A DNA stretch of 64,000 nt from Actinoallomurus sp963799975 (lineage in GTDB: Bacteria > Actinomycetota > Actinomycetes > Streptosporangiales > Streptosporangiaceae): positions 310,001-374,000 of the forward strand of contig CAWCZF010000001.1 in the NCBI GenBank assembly GCA_963799975.1, read 5' to 3'. Shown here piece by piece: positions 1 to 8,621 of the stretch. Within the stretch, counting starts at the first letter, position 1. Every line of letters begins with the position of its first letter. The notes below the pieces were generated by a model, which had not been told where the DNA came from, ran no database searches, and was given only the letters and a program-made list of their open reading frames with translations. The translations under genes and the position numbers were made by a program.

Positions 1-1
1 C

Positions 2-571
2 AAGCCACTCGCGTGGTGGGGCGTGCTCTGCTTCGGCCCGCCGCGTGGGAACCGGGTGACCTTCGTCGCCGCCGACTGGCTGCCAGAGGTGCCAGACCCT
101 GCCCGTACGGTGCTGCGGGCGTTCCTCGGGGCGCACGGTCCGGTCACGCCGGACCTGTTCGACAAGGTCTGGCTGAGCCGTGGCAACACTCGCAGGGCCC
201 TCCTGCGCAGTTGGTTCGCCGCCCTTGAGGATGAGCTGACCGAGTTGGAGGTCGAGGGGGAGCGCCGGCTGATGCTCGCCGAGCATGTCGAGGAACTCAT
301 CGCGACCTCACCGAGTTCGGCCGTACGGCTGCTGGGCGCTTTCGACGCCTACATTCTCGGCGGCGGCACGACGGCCCCGGAGATCGTTCCAGCGTCGCGG
401 CGTCCTGACGTGAGCCGTCCCGGTGGGTGGATCTCCCCGGTCGTGCTGCGGGGCGGCCGGGTGGCCGGCGTCTGGGGCGATGACGGGGCGACGCTCTGGG
501 AGGACGTGCCCGCGCACGCTGTCGAGGCAGAGTTGGCCCGTCTCAAGGAGCTCAAGGCGCTCCTAGGGTGA
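2..571 (+). CDS. Winged-helix DNA-binding domain protein (HTH_42/AlkZ-like), 3' part only
   Basis: The open frame runs in from the left edge with no start of its own, so only the C-terminal ~189 residues are present. The segment LLGAFDAYILGGG followed by a strand-rich tail (SPVVLRGGRVAGVWG) matches the C-terminal part of the HTH_42 (winged helix DNA-binding, AlkZ-like) family as I remember it. Members include the alkylpurine glycosylase AlkZ, but most are uncharacterised. The N-terminal winged helices lie outside the window, so a glycosylase role cannot be judged. The frame has strong G/C bias at third positions, as expected for coding sequence here. Confidence 0.6.
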   Translation, partial: KPLAWWGVLCFGPPRGNRVTFVAADWLPEVPDPARTVLRAFLGAHGPVTPDLFDKVWLSRGNTRRALLRSWFAALEDELTELEVEGERRLMLAEHVEELIATSPSSAVRLLGAFDAYILGGGTTAPEIVPASRRPDVSRPGGWISPVVLRGGRVAGVWGDDGATLWEDVPAHAVEAELARLKELKALLG

Positions 572-588
572 CTTGGGCACCCCCTCGG

Positions 589-614
589 GCTCGAAGTGCT
601 CGAAGTGCTCGAAG
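589..614. repeat. Short 9-bp tandem repeat
   Basis: A 9-bp unit (gctcgaagt) occurs 2.9 times in tandem just after the preceding stop codon, in a 180-bp gap without a gene. No function is evident. Confidence 0.6.
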
Positions 615-753
615 ACGATCTGTTCGGACCCTTCATGCGATGGTTGACGCGGAGGTGTGCGCGGGTACTGAACGCTCTATCGGTCCGTGTTCCGCAGGGT
701 TGTCGGCCAGAGGTTGTGCCGTGACCCGTGGATGGTCGTCAAGGAGTGGTGTG

Positions 754-1350
754 GTGCTGCACGCCTTCGTCTACAACGAAACCGCGATCCTCGTCCGGCA
801 CTGGTTCGAGGTCAGCCTCAAGGACTGCCATCTCGAGCACGGCACACGCGTGGAGCTACGCCTGCGCGAGCCCCAGCCACACCGGGGCACCGAGTCGGCC
901 GCGCAGAAGATCGTCGCGGACCGGCCGGTATGGCGCGCCGACCTCTTCGATCGCATCGACGGGGAACCCGGCGCATTCGACGCCGCGCACTTCCATCCTC
1001 GCTTCGACGGCGTCGACCCGTGCGAACGTCGCTGGGCCGACGAGATCAAGGCCGCACCCTGGGACTGGCTGCACGAGCAACTCGTCGACATTGCCGCGGT
1101 CGCGGCTGCGGGCGGCGTACCGCTCCCCGATGAGACCGCGGACGTCGAGCAGGTACGCGCCGACGCCCCGGCGATCGTCGCCGTCGCCCAGAGCCGCGCG
1201 GCGGCACAGTGCGGCTCCAAGGAGCAGTGCTACGCCTGGACCCAGGATGCCGCGCCAACGGTCCACCTCATGCTGAGCCGGCTGACGCAGCCCGACCTTC
1301 TCGACCGCGACCGCGTCTCCCCGTGGCTGGAGGCACAGCCGGCGAACTGA
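754..1350 (+). CDS. Hypothetical protein, 198 aa
   Basis: I do not recognise this protein. Two adjacent GTG codons (751 and 754) follow an AAGGAG at 741-746; 754 gives the better 7-nt spacing and is chosen. Longer in-frame starts back to 568 give a low-complexity Ser/Arg-rich extension and are unlikely. The protein is soluble and acidic, opens HAFVYNETAILVRHWFEVSL, and has no membrane segment or obvious motif. Trp-rich stretches (KAAPWDWLHEQL) and two cysteines near the end (AAAQCGSKEQCYAW) are the most distinctive parts. The next gene starts 100 bp downstream on the same strand, so co-transcription is possible but not shown. Confidence 0.55.
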   Translation: MLHAFVYNETAILVRHWFEVSLKDCHLEHGTRVELRLREPQPHRGTESAAQKIVADRPVWRADLFDRIDGEPGAFDAAHFHPRFDGVDPCERRWADEIKAAPWDWLHEQLVDIAAVAAAGGVPLPDETADVEQVRADAPAIVAVAQSRAAAQCGSKEQCYAWTQDAAPTVHLMLSRLTQPDLLDRDRVSPWLEAQPAN

Positions 1351-1449
1351 CGCCCTCGGGTGGTAACGTGCCGCTTACACAGCGGTAGCCGATGTGAAAC
1401 GCGCAGGTCAGATAGTGTGCGTAAGACCGACATCGGCGGTGATGTGCTC

Positions 1450-2409
1450 ATGGACGTGCGGCCTCTCATCCGTTTTCGCGACATCCACGGCTACTGGCGT
1501 GCCTTCCGGATGGTCGGCAGCGGCCCACCACTACTGCTGATCCACGGGATCGGCGACAGCTCGGATACCTGGCTGAAGGTGATCCCAGAGCTCGCCCGCC
1601 GGCACACCGTCATCGCTCCCGACCTGCTCGGGCACGGGGAGTCCGCCAAGCCGCGAGCGGACTACGCGGTCGCCGCGTACGCATGCGGGATGCGCGACCT
1701 TCTCGGCGTGCTCGACGTGGACGGGGTGACCGTCGTCGGGCATTCACTCGGCGGCGGCATCGCGATGCAGTTCGCCTATCAGTTCCCGGATCGGTGTGAG
1801 CGGCTCGTGCTGGTCGATAGCGGCGGAATCGGTCAAGAGGTGCATCCGCTGCTGCGGCTGGCCGCCGCTCCGGGTGCCGAGGTCGGGCTCTCGGTTGCCG
1901 CTTCGGCGCCGGTACGGGCGGCGATGCGACTCGCGGCGCCCGTCCTGCGATCCACCGGCGGCGTGCGGCTCGGCCCCGACTTCGGCTATGTACTGGATCG
2001 CTACCGGGCACTCCGGCCCCGGACCGCCCGCCAGGCGTTCTTGCGAACATTGCGGGCCGGGGTGGACGTTCGCGGCCAGGTCATCACGATGCTGGACCGC
2101 TGCTACCTCGCGGCGGCGCTCCCGACGTTGATCGTTTGGGGTCGCCGGGACCGGGTGATCCCGCTTGCGCACGCGCGCATCGCACACGACGCCATTCCCG
2201 GGAGCCAGTTGGAGATCTTCGACCGGTCCGGCCATTTCCCGCACCGGGACGATCCGCAGCGGTTCGCTGCCGTCGTCGAGGAATTCCTGGACCGCACGGC
2301 TCCGGCCTTGCACGATCCGGTGCGGTGGCGCCGGTTGCTCCGCGACGGCAGGGCGGAGACGCCGGACGCGTCGGCGACTCTCGACCCGCATCTTTCGAGC
2401 GGCGCATGA
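1450..2409 (+). CDS. Alpha/beta hydrolase
   Basis: A 319-residue cytoplasmic serine hydrolase of the alpha/beta-hydrolase fold. Visible landmarks are the oxyanion region LLLIHGIGDSSDTW, the motif PDLLGHGES, the nucleophile elbow GHSLGG (Ser about 99), the acid in WGRRDR (Asp about 234) and the catalytic histidine in SGHFPH (His about 262). The triad is complete and in the usual order. ATG 1450 is chosen because homology begins about 25 residues later and the upstream extension is not protein-like; GTG 1444 is an alternative. No lid domain or signal peptide is seen. Substrate cannot be deduced: esterase, C-C hydrolase and haloperoxidase-like members look alike at this level. A convergent regulator gene ends 12 bp downstream. 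Confidence 0.85.
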   Translation: MDVRPLIRFRDIHGYWRAFRMVGSGPPLLLIHGIGDSSDTWLKVIPELARRHTVIAPDLLGHGESAKPRADYAVAAYACGMRDLLGVLDVDGVTVVGHSLGGGIAMQFAYQFPDRCERLVLVDSGGIGQEVHPLLRLAAAPGAEVGLSVAASAPVRAAMRLAAPVLRSTGGVRLGPDFGYVLDRYRALRPRTARQAFLRTLRAGVDVRGQVITMLDRCYLAAALPTLIVWGRRDRVIPLAHARIAHDAIPGSQLEIFDRSGHFPHRDDPQRFAAVVEEFLDRTAPALHDPVRWRRLLRDGRAETPDASATLDPHLSSGA

Positions 2410-2421
2410 CGGTTCGCGGTC

Positions 2422-3378
2422 TCACTTTATGAGGCGGGATCCGAGATCGCTTCGCGCGTACAGCACGACGCGGCCGACCCGCGCACGCGTGACCAGCCTG
2501 GCGTCGTACAGGACGGTCAGATGCTGGGAGACCGCGCCGGGCGTGATCCCGAGCCGGTCGGCCAGATCGGTGTTCGAGGTCGGCCGGTCCAGGCAGCCGA
2601 GCAGCATCGCCTTCCGGCGGCCGATGAGCGCGGCGATGGCGTCGCCGCCGCGCGGAGGCTCGGTCTCCCAGAGGGTGGCGATGCCGCGTGCGGGATAGGT
2701 GAGCGCCGGTGGCTCGTCCGCACTGATCGGCGCGGCGGTACCGCGTACGAAGAGGCAGGGCATCAGGCAAAGGCCGCGGCCCGTCACGTCGGCCCGGTAG
2801 TCGATCCCGGCGACGTCGAGGCGCAGGACACGGTCATGCCACCGCACGCTTGGGTGCAGGTCGGCGAACAAGAGCCGGGCACCGCCACGAGTGAACTGCC
2901 GGGCACGGTAGAGCATGTCGGCCTCGAGTACGCCGCGCATCCGCGTCCAGTACGGTGCCAGCGCCGCCTCCCAGTAGTCCTTGAGCAGGTCGGCGATCTG
3001 ATCGCGAAGCCGGGCGGGCTCGTCGAGACGGAGGCAGGCGGGCACCGGCCGGCCGGTGTGGGCCCGGGTGATGTCGGCGACGACCTTCTCCGGTGGAGTG
3101 CGCCGTACGAGGTCCAGTTCCGCGTCGAAGTCCGGCACCGGAACTCCCGGGCGCGGCGTGAGGAAGTCGGGTACCCAGCGCCGGACGCCCACCAGCGCGG
3201 TCAGCGGCCGCATGTCCAGATCCGCCAAGTCGTCGTGGACGCGATGCCACCACGGCATCTGGAGCACGAAGTACGTAGGCAGCAACGGAATGCGCAGGCT
3301 CATCACTGTCTCCATGAGGGGAGACACGGCGAATCGCATGCCGACGAGATCTTCGACATCCAGATCGAGCTCGATCAT
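2422..3378 (-). CDS. ArsR-like winged-helix regulator with N-terminal DUF5937-type region
   Basis: A 318-residue protein whose last ~70 residues form a winged helix typical of ArsR/HTH_20 regulators: LLGCLDRPTSNTDLADRLG, then a recognition helix ITPGAVSQHLTVLYDARLV and a wing (RVGRVVLYARS). The long N-terminal region (EDLVGMRFAVSPLMETVMSL onward) is the part found in actinobacterial DUF5937 regulators, probably a ligand-sensing domain. No cysteine metal site of the classical ArsR kind is visible. It converges with the hydrolase gene, so its target is not obvious; autoregulation is the default guess. Confidence 0.8.
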   Translation of the reverse strand: MIELDLDVEDLVGMRFAVSPLMETVMSLRIPLLPTYFVLQMPWWHRVHDDLADLDMRPLTALVGVRRWVPDFLTPRPGVPVPDFDAELDLVRRTPPEKVVADITRAHTGRPVPACLRLDEPARLRDQIADLLKDYWEAALAPYWTRMRGVLEADMLYRARQFTRGGARLLFADLHPSVRWHDRVLRLDVAGIDYRADVTGRGLCLMPCLFVRGTAAPISADEPPALTYPARGIATLWETEPPRGGDAIAALIGRRKAMLLGCLDRPTSNTDLADRLGITPGAVSQHLTVLYDARLVTRARVGRVVLYARSDLGSRLIK

Positions 3379-3537
3379 CGCCTGAATCCTACGATCCGAT
3401 GCCAGGCCACGGCCGTGGCGCCGGCCAAGTCATCGCCGCTGGTTGACGGGCGGTGATCCTCAGCGTCCTCAGCGCGCTCAGGGGGCTCGGCGTGCTCGGC
3501 GTGCTGGACGGGCCACGCCGCAGACCGCACCGCGAGG

Positions 3538-4902
3538 TCAGGCCGCGGGTGACGTGCCCTCCGACGCCGGACCGGCGTCGTCCTGGTCCGCCCGGTTCGT
3601 TCGGTCACCGCCGAACCGGAATTCCGCGTCGAGCAATGAAGGTCGCTCGACCTGCTGTTCCGGTGGGTCGTTACCGGTATGGCGTGTCCGGATTTGAGAC
3701 TTTCGTCCGTGATGGAATCGGCACAGTGGCCGTCCGTTGGCGAGATCGGTGGTGCCGAGGTCGCGCCATTCCCGTACGTGGTCGATGTCCGTCCACGGCA
3801 GCGGACGGTCGCAGCCGACGGCGGCGCAGGTCTGGTAGAGCACGCTGTAGAGCAGCCGCTGGTGGGCGGAGAAGAATCGCTCGTCCCGGCCCAGATCGGC
3901 GGGTTTGCCCAGGGCGGGAACCGCGATGGTGTTCCCGGTGCCGATGGGGCGGCCATCGTCGGTCGTGTAGACCGGCGTGATCTCACAACCCTGACTCATC
4001 TTGCTCAGGACCGTCCCGGACGTCAGCACGGTGTTCCACTCGGTACGACCGGGCGGCGGCGACTCGGTGTCGGTGAGCGTGGCCACCGGCACGATGAGCG
4101 TGACCTGGGCGGGACGGCCGCCGCTCGTCTTACCCGAGTGCCGCAGCGCCGTACGGCATACCTGGACGAGGCCCTTGAGCCGCCGATGCCCCGCATGCTG
4201 TGGTGCGTCGGCGTCCGGTTCGGGCGGTGCGGTGAAGTGGTTGAGCGCGGCCTCGATGTCGGCAAAGTCGCCGTCGTCGCACTGCAGGTGCCCGACCCCG
4301 GCGCCGTCCATGGTCTGGGACAGGTCGAAGAACGCCCGGTGAGCATGGGTGCGCTGTTTCTTCGACGACCCGGCCGGATCGATCTGGTAGCGGATTCTGC
4401 GCCCGATCCTGAACAGGTCCTCCGGGTGTGCGCCCTCGGTCGCCGCGGTGAGGAGGATGGGCTCGGCGCGTTCGACGATCGCCGGCAGGTCGAGGTCGGT
4501 GCCGCGCGCGGCGTCCACGGCCGCATCCACCGTCTGACTGACCGCGGCGACGTCGGCGAACCCGATCGTCCCGTCGGCGAATGCCGCGCCGGTCTCCTTG
4601 ATCTCATCGAGCCGGGCCGCGGTCGCCTCGATCGCCGAGGCGGCCCCAGATCGCATCCGGCATCGGGACGCCAGCCATTGCTTTCCGCCTGGCGCACCGT
4701 CGGAGCGTGGTCCGTCCAGCGCGGTGAAGCGCCCGAACTGCCGGGCGAACACCATCTCGGCCTCGTCGATCACACGCCGCAGAGAGATCAGGCGGTCCCC
4801 GATCGCCCCGGCCGGCAGCCCGTCCACGTCGGCGAGCGCCGCGAGCCCGCGACGGATCAACGCCAGCCCATCGGCCGGAGAGAGATCCATCTGCGAACAC
4901 AT
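3538..4902 (-). CDS. DUF222 / HNH endonuclease domain protein (13E12 repeat family)
   Basis: A 454-residue protein with an N-terminal helical DUF222 region (residues ~10-330) and a C-terminal HNH-type segment: a zinc-like pair CAAVGC, then WTDIDHVREW and NGRPLCRFHH. This arrangement is the 13E12-repeat/DUF222-HNH family, multicopy in many actinobacteria and of unknown biological role; nuclease activity is assumed from the motif. The Cys, His-Asp and final His positions of HNH domains are all present. The start at 4902 (MCSQM) or five codons in (4890) cannot be separated. The C-terminal ~55 residues after the HNH are disordered. Such genes are often linked to mobile DNA, but no transposase or ends are seen here. 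Confidence 0.85.
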   Translation of the reverse strand: MCSQMDLSPADGLALIRRGLAALADVDGLPAGAIGDRLISLRRVIDEAEMVFARQFGRFTALDGPRSDGAPGGKQWLASRCRMRSGAASAIEATAARLDEIKETGAAFADGTIGFADVAAVSQTVDAAVDAARGTDLDLPAIVERAEPILLTAATEGAHPEDLFRIGRRIRYQIDPAGSSKKQRTHAHRAFFDLSQTMDGAGVGHLQCDDGDFADIEAALNHFTAPPEPDADAPQHAGHRRLKGLVQVCRTALRHSGKTSGGRPAQVTLIVPVATLTDTESPPPGRTEWNTVLTSGTVLSKMSQGCEITPVYTTDDGRPIGTGNTIAVPALGKPADLGRDERFFSAHQRLLYSVLYQTCAAVGCDRPLPWTDIDHVREWRDLGTTDLANGRPLCRFHHGRKSQIRTRHTGNDPPEQQVERPSLLDAEFRFGGDRTNRADQDDAGPASEGTSPAA

Positions 4903-5234
4903 ATTCGAACTCTAGCTAAACCATCCCCGAAAGTTCAACACTAGGTAACGAGAAAACTCCGAAGAGTACTCACGGAGGCTCGGTTGCTTCCGGATCGCAG
5001 CCGAGTCGCGAAGAACCCAGTGCTGGAGAACCCCGTGTTCGAGGTCTCGTGCTCAAGGTCTCAGTCCCAAGCCGTGACCGTCGACCTGTTGCCCTGGCCC
5101 GGCGGCGTCCGGCTGACCGGGATCGGCGGCGACCGGGCCGTCCCTGCTGCGCCTCATCCGACTCGGTGCCGCACCGATTCAGATGAGACCTAAATCTCTA
5201 CCGGAGAGAGCCACGATCAGGTGAGGTGGGAACC
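4903..5234. other. Intergenic region, 332 bp, no gene seen
   Basis: The stretch between the divergent HNH and exporter genes has no convincing coding frame; a 69-codon frame at 4984-5193 lacks a ribosome site and resembles no protein. It must hold the promoters of both flanking genes. The first 80 bp (4900-4980) are AT-richer than the surroundings, suiting the minus-strand promoter. Confidence 0.5.
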
Positions 5235-6086
5235 GTGAGTCAAGCATTCCCTCTCGTCCCAGCCCTCGCAGTGATCTTCGCCGGCGTCCTCCACGCCACG
5301 TGGAACGCGGTCGCCAAGGCGGCCCCCGACCGCTACGCCGGGTTCGCCCTCATGGGCGTCGCTCAGGCCGGAGCCGGCCTCCTCATGGTCGCCGTCGCCA
5401 GGGCACCGGCACGCGCCTCCTGGCCGTGGATCGCCACCTCGGTCGCGCTGCACGTGATCTACACGGCGCTGCTCGCCCGCTCGTACGAACTGGGCGACTT
5501 CAACCAGGTCTACCCGCTCGCCCGCGGCACCGGCCCACTGATCGTCGCATTCGTCGCCGCCACCACGCTCGGCGAGCATCTCACTCTCGCGCAGCTCGCA
5601 GGCGTAGCCGCGGTTTGTGGCGGTCTCGGTGCACTCGCGTTCGCCGGCGGCGTATCGCGGCGGCAGGCGGGAGCGATCGGCGCCGCGCTGCTCACCGGTG
5701 TCTCCATTGCCGGGTACACGCTGGTGGACGGTGTTGGCGTACGACATGCCAGCGGCGCCATCGGCTACAGCGGATGGCTCTTCTTCTGCATGGGCCCGCT
5801 GGTCGTCCTCTGGGTCTGCCTCGTCCGCGGTGCGACCCTGTGGCCGGGCCTCGTGGCTCAATGGCGACTCGGCCTGCCCGGCGGCCTCATCTCCGTTGTC
5901 GGCTATGGCATCGTGGTCTGGGCCCAGACCCGCGGCGCGCTGGCCGCCGTCGCCGCGCTCCGGGAGACCGGAGTGATCACGGGCGCCATCATCGGAGCGA
6001 TTTTCTTCCGGGAGAAGATGGGCCTGCCACGGTTCGCCGCCGCGGGAGTGGTCGTCGTCGGCGTGGCCCTCATCAACGTCCACTGA
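5235..6086 (+). CDS. EamA/DMT-family transporter
   Basis: A 283-residue integral membrane protein with about ten hydrophobic helices and two EamA-like halves. The N-terminal half begins PALAVIFAGVLHATWNAVAK, and the signature YPLARGTGPLIVAFVA marks the drug/metabolite transporter superfamily; the second half ends LFALAAG-like with FFREKMGLPRFAAAGVVVVG. These carriers usually export metabolites or amino acids; substrate is not predictable. GTG 5235 follows AGGTGGG (5224-5230) with 4-nt spacing; GTG 5226 is possible but would bury the ribosome site. It is a single gene with no partner. Confidence 0.85.
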   Translation: MSQAFPLVPALAVIFAGVLHATWNAVAKAAPDRYAGFALMGVAQAGAGLLMVAVARAPARASWPWIATSVALHVIYTALLARSYELGDFNQVYPLARGTGPLIVAFVAATTLGEHLTLAQLAGVAAVCGGLGALAFAGGVSRRQAGAIGAALLTGVSIAGYTLVDGVGVRHASGAIGYSGWLFFCMGPLVVLWVCLVRGATLWPGLVAQWRLGLPGGLISVVGYGIVVWAQTRGALAAVAALRETGVITGAIIGAIFFREKMGLPRFAAAGVVVVGVALINVH

Positions 6087-6908
6087 CGTCATACGCGACC
6101 TGGACACCCCAACGGAGCGACATCCCCCGGCGCCATGTGCGACCAATGCGCGACCAGGCCGAGATCACCGCCGGCCGTCGAGGCGACCCACGGGGATCTC
6201 GCACACGCATCGCGTGTCGCGACCCGAACGGCTGGCTCCACGTAACCGCCACGTGGCAGAGCGCCTTGACGTCGATCCTCGACCGCCGACGGACTCGCGT
6301 TCGATTAGATCTGATTCTGAACAGTGCGCTCAGGTGGCACTTATTCGCAAACAGGGTTGATTAACTGCAAAGGTCGTGTCAGGTCATATTAACGATGAAC
6401 CATGTAAGGTCGCAGAAGATTCATCACCTCAAGAAATGCTCGACGGCCAACCGGCTGTTCCTGATCGCCGCAACGCCCGTACGGGGCTTCCGGGCGCTGA
6501 CCAGGTAGATCGCGTCTCTTGAGGATACGCTTTAAGTAGCGAGCCATCCTGTTTCGCCCGCCATGGCTAATATGAAGTGTTAATAGCATACGAAAATAGC
6601 CCTCGCCATAATAGGCGTATAAAAGGGGAAGTTACCCCCTCGGTAGAGCCGTCTAAGCCCTCTGCAAATCGCCGCCCCCAACAGGCTGGTGTGGCCGCAT
6701 CCGGCCGCCTCCCACAGGTCGACATGGCACTTCGCAATTCAAGGAAGATCTGTTCTCTTCCGGGCGTTTGACGAGTGACCGTCCGGGCACCACACCGCGA
6801 GGAGTAGGCGCTGCGGACAGTCGCAGTGCTGATCTCAGACCGAGCGCTGATCCGGCCCGGCTGTGCCATCGTGCGGGAAGGGACGGTGAGCCACGGGAAG
6901 GGAGCGGT
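6087..6908. other. 822-bp gene-free stretch with AT-richer island (about 6300-6760)
   Basis: No frame here resembles a protein. Minus-strand frames at 6389-6589 and 6567-6869 overlap each other, lack ribosome sites and use rare codons. Roughly 6300-6420 and 6540-6620 fall to about 40-45% GC, far below the surrounding ~72%, with TATA-like runs near 6395, 6570 and 6615. It may be decayed foreign DNA; no inverted-repeat ends or target duplication were found. Confidence 0.6.
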
Positions 6909-7172
6909 ATGACCGCCGAGAACGCGCCACGCCGACTCGCGGCCCGGATCAGGGATCGTCTCGCTGCGGACGCCCGCACCGTGGAGTTCGGCATCGACGT
7001 CGACGTACGCGACGACGTGGTGGTGCTTCGCGGGCAGGTGGCCACGGCGCGGCGACGGGCCCTGATCGAGGCGGTCGCCCGCGAGTCGGCCGCCGGGCTG
7101 CGCATCGCGAACGATGTCACGGTCGTCGAGCTACCGCCCCCGGCGAAGGACCGCGACAGCGCCCCCTGGTGA
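6909..7172 (+). CDS. BON domain protein
   Basis: A small 87-residue protein made almost entirely of one BON domain: a helix (PRRLAARIRDRLAADAR), a strand pair (VEFGIDVDVRDDVVVLRGQV), a second helix (RRRALIEAVARESA) and a final strand (LRIANDVTVVEL). BON domains bind phospholipid or other hydrophobic ligands. There is no signal peptide, so a cytoplasmic or membrane-surface role is likely. ATG 6909 is chosen because GGGAAGGGAG lies just upstream; the frame remains open further upstream, but that part is not BON-like. The minus-strand pxp operon ends 8 bp downstream. Confidence 0.8.
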   Translation: MTAENAPRRLAARIRDRLAADARTVEFGIDVDVRDDVVVLRGQVATARRRALIEAVARESAAGLRIANDVTVVELPPPAKDRDSAPW

Positions 7173-7179
7173 CGAGGGC

Positions 7180-8016
7180 TCACGAGCCGCCCGGCAACCG
7201 AAACCGCACCCGTTGACCGGGGCGAAGCTGCGCCGCACGCGGAATGTCGCGCGTCGCCAGCACTGCCGCCACGGGATAGCCGCCGGTCGTCGGATGATCC
7301 GCCAGGAAAATGATCGGCAGCCCGTTCGGCGGCACCTGCACTGACCCGACGACCATGCCCTCGCTCGGCAGCTCCCCCTGACGCCGTCGCGTGAGCGCGG
7401 GCCCGTCCAGCCGTACGCCGACGCGGTTGCTCTGCGCCGTCACCTCATAAACCGCGGAGCCGAGTGGAGCGAGGGTCGAGAACCAGTCGTCCCGCGGTCC
7501 CGCCGCGATCCGCAGCACCGGTACGTCCTCCGGCTCGAACCCGGGCGCGACGTCGACGGTGATCACGCCCGTCGCGCGCCCGACCGGCAGCCGGTCCCCA
7601 GCCGACAACGGCGCGGGCCCGAGTCCGGACAGCACGTCCGTGGAGCGACTCCCGAGCACGGGCGGCACGTCGACGCCGCCGCGCACCGCAACGTAGGTCC
7701 GCACCCCGGCGGCCGGCACGCCGAACTCCACGACCGTCCCCGGACGCACGTGGCAGGGCGCGTTCATCGTCCCCGGCCGTACGTCCACAGGTGCGCCCGT
7801 CACCGCGATCCAGGCCGAGGACTCGAACCGCAGCGCGGCGCCGCCGAACGTCAGCTCCAGCCCGGCGGCGTCCTCCGGATTGCCGATCAGACGGTTGGCC
7901 AGGCACAAACTGGTACGGTCGGCCGCTCCGGAGACCGGTACGCCCAGGTGGGCGTGCCCGGCGCGGCCCAGATCCTGTACGGTCGCGAGCGGCCCGGCGC
8001 GGACGACCTCGATCAC
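7180..8016 (-). CDS. pxpC: 5-oxoprolinase subunit C (biotin-dependent carboxyltransferase family)
   Basis: A 278-residue protein of the KipA/PxpC family (allophanate hydrolase subunit 2-like). It begins VIEVVRAGPLATVQDLGRAG and has the family block GVPVSGAADRTSLCLANRLIGN, with the late motif PPNGLPIIFLADHPTTGGYP. With PxpA and PxpB it forms the ATP-dependent 5-oxoprolinase that opens 5-oxo-L-proline to L-glutamate in prokaryotes. The GTG at 8016 overlaps the pxpB stop (GTGA), giving translational coupling; longer in-frame starts run into pxpB and are rejected. It is the last gene of the operon. Confidence 0.92.
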   Translation of the reverse strand: MIEVVRAGPLATVQDLGRAGHAHLGVPVSGAADRTSLCLANRLIGNPEDAAGLELTFGGAALRFESSAWIAVTGAPVDVRPGTMNAPCHVRPGTVVEFGVPAAGVRTYVAVRGGVDVPPVLGSRSTDVLSGLGPAPLSAGDRLPVGRATGVITVDVAPGFEPEDVPVLRIAAGPRDDWFSTLAPLGSAVYEVTAQSNRVGVRLDGPALTRRRQGELPSEGMVVGSVQVPPNGLPIIFLADHPTTGGYPVAAVLATRDIPRAAQLRPGQRVRFRLPGGS

Positions 8017-8621
8017 GTGACGGAGTCCCCGGCGACGAATCGGACGCGGGTCCCAGGTTGCAGCAGTGAGGGCGGCTCGCGATCGGGATCCCACAACCGC
8101 AGGGTCGTACGGCCGAGCAGCCGCCACCCGCCCGGCGACGAGGACGGGTAGATCGCCCCGTACGGCCCGGCGATGGCGACCGAGCCGGCCGGGACCGTGG
8201 TCCTCGGCGAGTCGCGGCGGGCCACGTGCAGGCTCTCGTCCAGCCCGGTGAGGTATCCGAACCCCGGCGAGAACCCGAGGTAGGCCACGATGTACTCGCC
8301 GCCGACATGCCGGGAGACGACCTCGCCCCGGCTGAGTCCCGTCAGGGCGGCGACCTCGTCCAGGTCCGCGCCGTCGTAGGTGACCGGAACGCGAAGCAGG
8401 TCCCCGGCCACGGCCTGCGCCTCTGGCAGCCGCAGGCCGCCGAGGACCGACCCGAGACGCCCCAGATCGGTTCCCGGCCGGACGGTCACGAGCACCGTCT
8501 CGGCCCCGGGCACGACGTCGACGACCTCGGGCCGCGCGAGCGCGCGCACGGCGGCGTTCAGCCGATGCGGCGCGGAGGTCTCGATGAGCAGTGCGGCGTC
8601 GCCCGCCCGGCGTACCTTCAC
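8013..8621 (-). CDS. pxpB: 5-oxoprolinase subunit B
   Basis: A 202-residue KipI/PxpB (allophanate hydrolase subunit 1-like) protein. Hallmarks are the VPVTYDGADLDEVAALTG block, YIVAYLGFSPGFGYLTGLD, and the C-terminal PYGAIYPSSSPGGWRLLGRT. It pairs with PxpC to form the ATP-using half of 5-oxoprolinase. Its start overlaps the pxpA stop and its stop overlaps the pxpC start, each by 4 nt, so the three subunits are almost certainly made together. Length is normal for the family. Confidence 0.93.
   Translation of the reverse strand: MKVRRAGDAALLIETSAPHRLNAAVRALARPEVVDVVPGAETVLVTVRPGTDLGRLGSVLGGLRLPEAQAVAGDLLRVPVTYDGADLDEVAALTGLSRGEVVSRHVGGEYIVAYLGFSPGFGYLTGLDESLHVARRDSPRTTVPAGSVAIAGPYGAIYPSSSPGGWRLLGRTTLRLWDPDREPPSLLQPGTRVRFVAGDSVT

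Noticed and set aside
3538..4902. The HNH gene as part of a group II intron or mobile element
   Set aside because: No reverse transcriptase, transposase or repeat ends flank it; DUF222-HNH genes are common stand-alone actinobacterial genes.
6389..6869. Two small minus-strand genes in the AT-richer island
   Set aside because: They overlap each other, lack ribosome sites, and give no recognisable protein.
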